A stretch of DNA of 64,000 nt. Source: Anoxybacteroides rupiense. GTDB taxonomy: Bacteria > Bacillota > Bacilli > Bacillales > Anoxybacillaceae. The stretch lies in assembly GCF_014196195.1 (NCBI RefSeq), contig NZ_JACIDF010000002.1, forward strand, positions 372,001 to 436,000, in the 5' to 3' direction. Shown here piece by piece: positions 61,266 through 64,000 of this stretch (position 1 is the stretch's first letter; each line of letters begins with the position of its first letter). The notes below the pieces were generated by a model. That model searched no databases. It saw nothing but the letters and a program-made list of their open reading frames with translations, and had not been told where the DNA came from. A program made the translations under genes and the position numbers.

Positions 61266-61502
61266 TGAACCTCTCTCACTTCCACTCCGTTAAGAGGCGG
61301 GAAACTTCTCGATGGATGAGGTTAAAAAAAGCTCCCACCGAGCGGCGATGAACGCCTAAGCGCCGCCGACGAGAGCTCGAATCAAGCTTGACCCTGCACG
61401 AGTAGTTCAGCGATGAGGCTCCACGTGTCGCCGCTGCAGTGCGATGCGGAGCGACTCAAGCCGCTGGCGTTTGAAGCTGGAGACAAGATATCCATTCTGA
61501 CA
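61266..61502 (-). mobile_element. orphan IS200/IS605-like 3' end: scaffold plus right-end element, copy C
   Basis: Minus strand from 61502: scaffold-like part homologous to 58526-58677, a G+C hairpin GGCGGCG...CGCCGC ending AGCTTTTTTT (about 61325-61375), then TTTAACCTCATCCATCGAG, hairpin with loop TTAACG, GAGAGGTTCA at 61266. The right end matches copies A and B. The layout is that of an IS605 TnpB omega-RNA with the guide position just left of 61266, but no tnpB or tnpA is present. Lies after the mtaB terminator. Confidence 0.55.
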
Positions 61503-61507
61503 GAAGC

Positions 61508-61538
61508 AAAAAACCCAGCTAATCGCTGGGTTTTACGA
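61508..61538 (-). terminator. terminator after mtaB
   Basis: Minus strand: AAAACCCAGCGATT and AGCTGGGTTTT give a clear stem followed by TTG. It overlaps the mtaB stop. Confidence 0.85.
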
Positions 61539-62888
61539 GCTTAATTTCATTTTTTCCGTTATCTGATCAGATACTACGCGGACGAATTCTCCTTCATTAT
61601 ATGGATAGCCCGCTTTCGTAATTTTCACTTTTACAAGCTGACCGACCATTTCTTCAGTGGCTGGAAATTTTACTTTTAAGTAATTATCGGTATATCCAAC
61701 GTATAAGCCACTGTCCGGCTCTTCTTTATATGGCTCTTCTGGAATGACTTCAAGCACTTGTCCTTCGAACTGCGAAGCATATTCCTTCGCCAATTGGTCA
61801 GAAAGAGCGATGAGGCGATGAACGCGCTCGTTTTTCACCTCTTCATCGACTTGGTCTAGCATGCGCGCCGCAGGTGTTCCTGTACGCTTCGAATATGGAA
61901 ATACATGAAGTTCCGAAAACTGATGGTCACGGATAAATTCATACGTTTCCATAAATTCTTCTTCCGTCTCACCAGGAAATCCGACAATAATATCCGATGT
62001 GACCGCCAGCCCAGGCAGTGCTTCCCGCAATTGAACAAGCCGCTCAGCAAAAAATTGAGTCGTATACTTGCGGCGCATCCGCTTTAATACGCTGTTGGAC
62101 CCAGATTGAAGCGGAATGTGCAAATGGCGGACAATTTTATCGGAACGCTTGAGAACTTCAATGACTTCATCGGTGATTTGACTTGCTTCAATGGATGAAA
62201 TGCGAAGCCGCTTTAAGCCGACTACCTGTTCATCCATATCGCGAAGCAGCGCAGCAAAATTATAATCCTTCATATCTTCTCCATAGCCGCCTGTATGAAT
62301 GCCTGTTAGTACGATTTCTTTATAGCCGGCATCAACAAGCTGTTGCGCTTGGCGAATGACTTCTTTCGGATCGCGTGAACGCATGAGGCCGCGCGCCCAC
62401 GGAATAATGCAAAACGTGCAAAAATTATTGCAGCCTTCTTGAATTTTCAAAGAAGCTCGCGTCCGATCCGTAAAGGCAGGAACGTCCATTTCTTCATATA
62501 CGCGGGTCTTCATAATGTTTCGAACCCCGTTAATCGGCTGGCGCTCTTGCTTAAATTGTTCAATATATTCAAGGATCTTGGCGCGATCCTGCGTTCCGAT
62601 TACGATATCAACCCCAGGAATCGCCATAACTTCAGCTGGAGAGGTTTGCGCATAACAGCCTGTGACACAAATAACCGCATCAGGATTTTGCCGGATGGCA
62701 CGCCGAATAACTTGACGACTTTTTTTATCGCCCGTATTCGTCACTGTGCATGTATTTATCACGTACACATCTGCATGAGTTTCAAAGTCTTTTCGTTCAT
62801 AGCCCGCTTGTTTAAATAACTGCCAAATCGCTTCTGTTTCATAATGATTTACTTTGCAACCTAACGTATGAAAAGCCACTGTTGACAT
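61533..62888 (-). CDS. mtaB: tRNA t6A37 methylthiotransferase
   Basis: 451 residues from the ATG at 62888 (AAGGTGAGG upstream). N-terminal cluster ligands in GCKVNHYE, NTCTVTN and GCYAQ; radical-SAM CxxxCxxC in CNNFCTFCIIPWARG; C-terminal TRAM domain. Makes ms2t6A at position 37 of tRNAs. 10 bp after rsmE. A self-standing terminator follows. Confidence 0.97.
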   Translation of the reverse strand: MSTVAFHTLGCKVNHYETEAIWQLFKQAGYERKDFETHADVYVINTCTVTNTGDKKSRQVIRRAIRQNPDAVICVTGCYAQTSPAEVMAIPGVDIVIGTQDRAKILEYIEQFKQERQPINGVRNIMKTRVYEEMDVPAFTDRTRASLKIQEGCNNFCTFCIIPWARGLMRSRDPKEVIRQAQQLVDAGYKEIVLTGIHTGGYGEDMKDYNFAALLRDMDEQVVGLKRLRISSIEASQITDEVIEVLKRSDKIVRHLHIPLQSGSNSVLKRMRRKYTTQFFAERLVQLREALPGLAVTSDIIVGFPGETEEEFMETYEFIRDHQFSELHVFPYSKRTGTPAARMLDQVDEEVKNERVHRLIALSDQLAKEYASQFEGQVLEVIPEEPYKEEPDSGLYVGYTDNYLKVKFPATEEMVGQLVKVKITKAGYPYNEGEFVRVVSDQITEKMKLSS

Positions 62889-62898
62889 TATTCTCACC

Positions 62899-63648
62899 TC
62901 ACCTTAATTCCCATTCATATGATGCAGCCGCTAATACATAAAGCGGGGCTGTTTCCGTCCGCAAAATCCGCGGTCCGAGGCCGCATGTGAAAAAACCGTT
63001 TTCCTGAAGCTTCGTGATTTCATGCTCCGCCAAACCGCCTTCCGGCCCAAATAAAACGAGCATCGACTGGCCCGGCTTCATCTGTCGCAAAACTTTTCGC
63101 AAAGCTGCTGCTTCTCCTTGCTTTGCTTCTTCTTCATAAGCAACCATACGATAGTCCAGCGTTCGGGCAAATTCAATAAACGGCTCCATAGACATCGGCT
63201 GGTAGATATCAGGAATGCGCGTGCGATGCGCTTGCTCAGCTGCTTCTTTTGCAATTTTCCTCCATCTTTCCAGCTTTTTATCCGCTTTTTTCGCTTCCCA
63301 TTTAACAACAGAGCGAGCCGCCAAAAAGGGGATAAATGCAAAAGCACCAAGCTCTGTTCCTTTTTGAATGACCAATTCAAATTTATCTCCCTTTGGCAGC
63401 CCATGAGCAATGTAAATCCGTATTGGAAGCTCTGTTTGTTCCTCTATCCATTTTATAATGCGAAGCATCATATTCTCACTGGAAATTCGTACAATCTCAC
63501 ATAAAGCGGCTTTGCCGTTTTCGTTACAGCAAATAACCGCATCTCCCTCCCTCATGCGCATGACGCGTACCATATGGTGATAATCGTCCCCAGTCATGAC
63601 AATTTGGTCATGATGAATTTGATCCTTTGAGACAAAATACCGTTGCAA
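62899..63648 (-). CDS. rsmE: 16S rRNA m3U1498 methyltransferase
   Basis: 249 residues. N-terminal PUA-like domain (MQRYFVSKDQIHHDQIVMTG), SPOUT knot with FGPEGGLAEHE and GPRILRTETAP. TTG start after AGAAGGTGG. Between prmA and mtaB as in B. subtilis. Confidence 0.96.
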   Translation of the reverse strand: MQRYFVSKDQIHHDQIVMTGDDYHHMVRVMRMREGDAVICCNENGKAALCEIVRISSENMMLRIIKWIEEQTELPIRIYIAHGLPKGDKFELVIQKGTELGAFAFIPFLAARSVVKWEAKKADKKLERWRKIAKEAAEQAHRTRIPDIYQPMSMEPFIEFARTLDYRMVAYEEEAKQGEAAALRKVLRQMKPGQSMLVLFGPEGGLAEHEITKLQENGFFTCGLGPRILRTETAPLYVLAAASYEWELR

Positions 63649-63663
63649 ACCGCCACCTTCTTT

Positions 63664-64000
63664 TCATGCTTTTCTTGCAATTAATGCGATCCAATCTTCC
63701 ATCGCCAGTGTTTCTTCAATAACAAATCCAGATTCAATCAACTTTTCTTTTACCTCGTGTTTTTTCGCTTGAATAATTCCAGATGTAATAAAATATCCGT
63801 TTTCTTTTACCAGATGGTACGCATCATCTGTAAAACGCATAATGATTTCTGCTAGAAGATTGGCCACAATAATATCGGCCGGCTCCTTTACATTATCCAG
63901 CAAATTCCCTTGGGTAACCGATACGATATCTTGAACTTTATTTAATTTCACATTTAGCTTGGCGCTGTCTACGGCCACTGGATCTAAATCAAGCGCTTGA
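63664..64000 (-). CDS. prmA: ribosomal protein L11 methyltransferase, 5' end outside window
   Basis: C-terminal about 112 residues, reading in from the right edge: [15 protein letters not shown] (SAM-binding acidic motif), [14 protein letters not shown] (the catalytic NLL motif) and the end [15 protein letters not shown] ... [10 protein letters not shown]. Trimethylates L11. The gene begins beyond 64000. Confidence 0.95.
   Translation of the reverse strand, partial: QALDLDPVAVDSAKLNVKLNKVQDIVSVTQGNLLDNVKEPADIIVANLLAEIIMRFTDDAYHLVKENGYFITSGIIQAKKHEVKEKLIESGFVIEETLAMEDWIALIARKA

Overview
The window is chromosomal DNA from a thermophilic, spore-forming member of the Bacillaceae, most likely the Geobacillus/Parageobacillus/Anoxybacillus group. 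Gene content and order follow the yqgT-to-yqeT segment of Bacillus subtilis almost gene for gene. Codon use is moderate in G+C, the ribosome binding sites are strong AAGGAGG-type, and sporulation genes (yqfC, yqfD, a GerA-family gene) are present. No tRNA, rRNA, CRISPR array, prophage or intact transposase was found by reading. Organism and orthologue names rest on motif and synteny recognition; no database search was run.

Layout, left to right. 1-11 kb: 3' part of the peptidoglycan endopeptidase yqgT, a lipoteichoic-acid-synthase-like protein (yqgS), an HpaB-type flavin monooxygenase absent from B. subtilis at this place, glucokinase with yqgQ, a SpoVAF/GerA-family protein, the rhomboid protease gluP and a tiny membrane protein. 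11-17 kb: ldh, a DUF92 membrane protein, yqgN, rpmG and a nucleotidyltransferase fused to a degenerate phosphomannomutase. 17-33 kb: the phosphate uptake genes, split in two. phoU-pstB lie at 17.6-19.1 kb and pstA-pstC-pstS at 29.9-33.0 kb, with pbpA, yqgE, sodA, a chemoreceptor, yqgB and helD between them; each half has its own PhoP-box promoter. 33-46 kb: the two iron-sulfur enzymes of isoprenoid synthesis (ispG, ispH), the Zur-regulated znuC-znuB-zur zinc operon, DNA repair nuclease nfo, helicase cshB, trmK-yqfO and cytochrome c cccA. 46-50 kb: the dnaG-sigA macromolecular synthesis operon. 50-59 kb: ppsR-ccpN (carbon-flux control), recO-yqzL-era-cdd-dgkA-ybeY, phoH-yqfD-yqfC, yqeY-rpsU. 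59-64 kb: a Na/Pi cotransporter, deoC, mtaB, rsmE and the 3' part of prmA.

The most unusual features are: (1) three dispersed copies of a ~60-nt hairpin element resembling the right end/omega-RNA 3' end of IS200/IS605 transposons, with covarying stems but no tnpA or tnpB nearby; one copy supplies the helD stop codon and one is attached to a ~170-nt scaffold-like sequence with a second, end-less copy at 58.5 kb; (2) the pst locus split into two PhoP-controlled units; (3) the convergent yqfW and zur genes, which overlap inside a perfect 36-bp palindrome so that both proteins end in the same six residues; (4) apparent absence of pgpH, nfeD-floA and glyQS from their usual places, some of which are filled by repeats or terminators; (5) several decayed intergenic stretches (3.0-4.0, 38.8-39.4, 50.0-50.5 kb).
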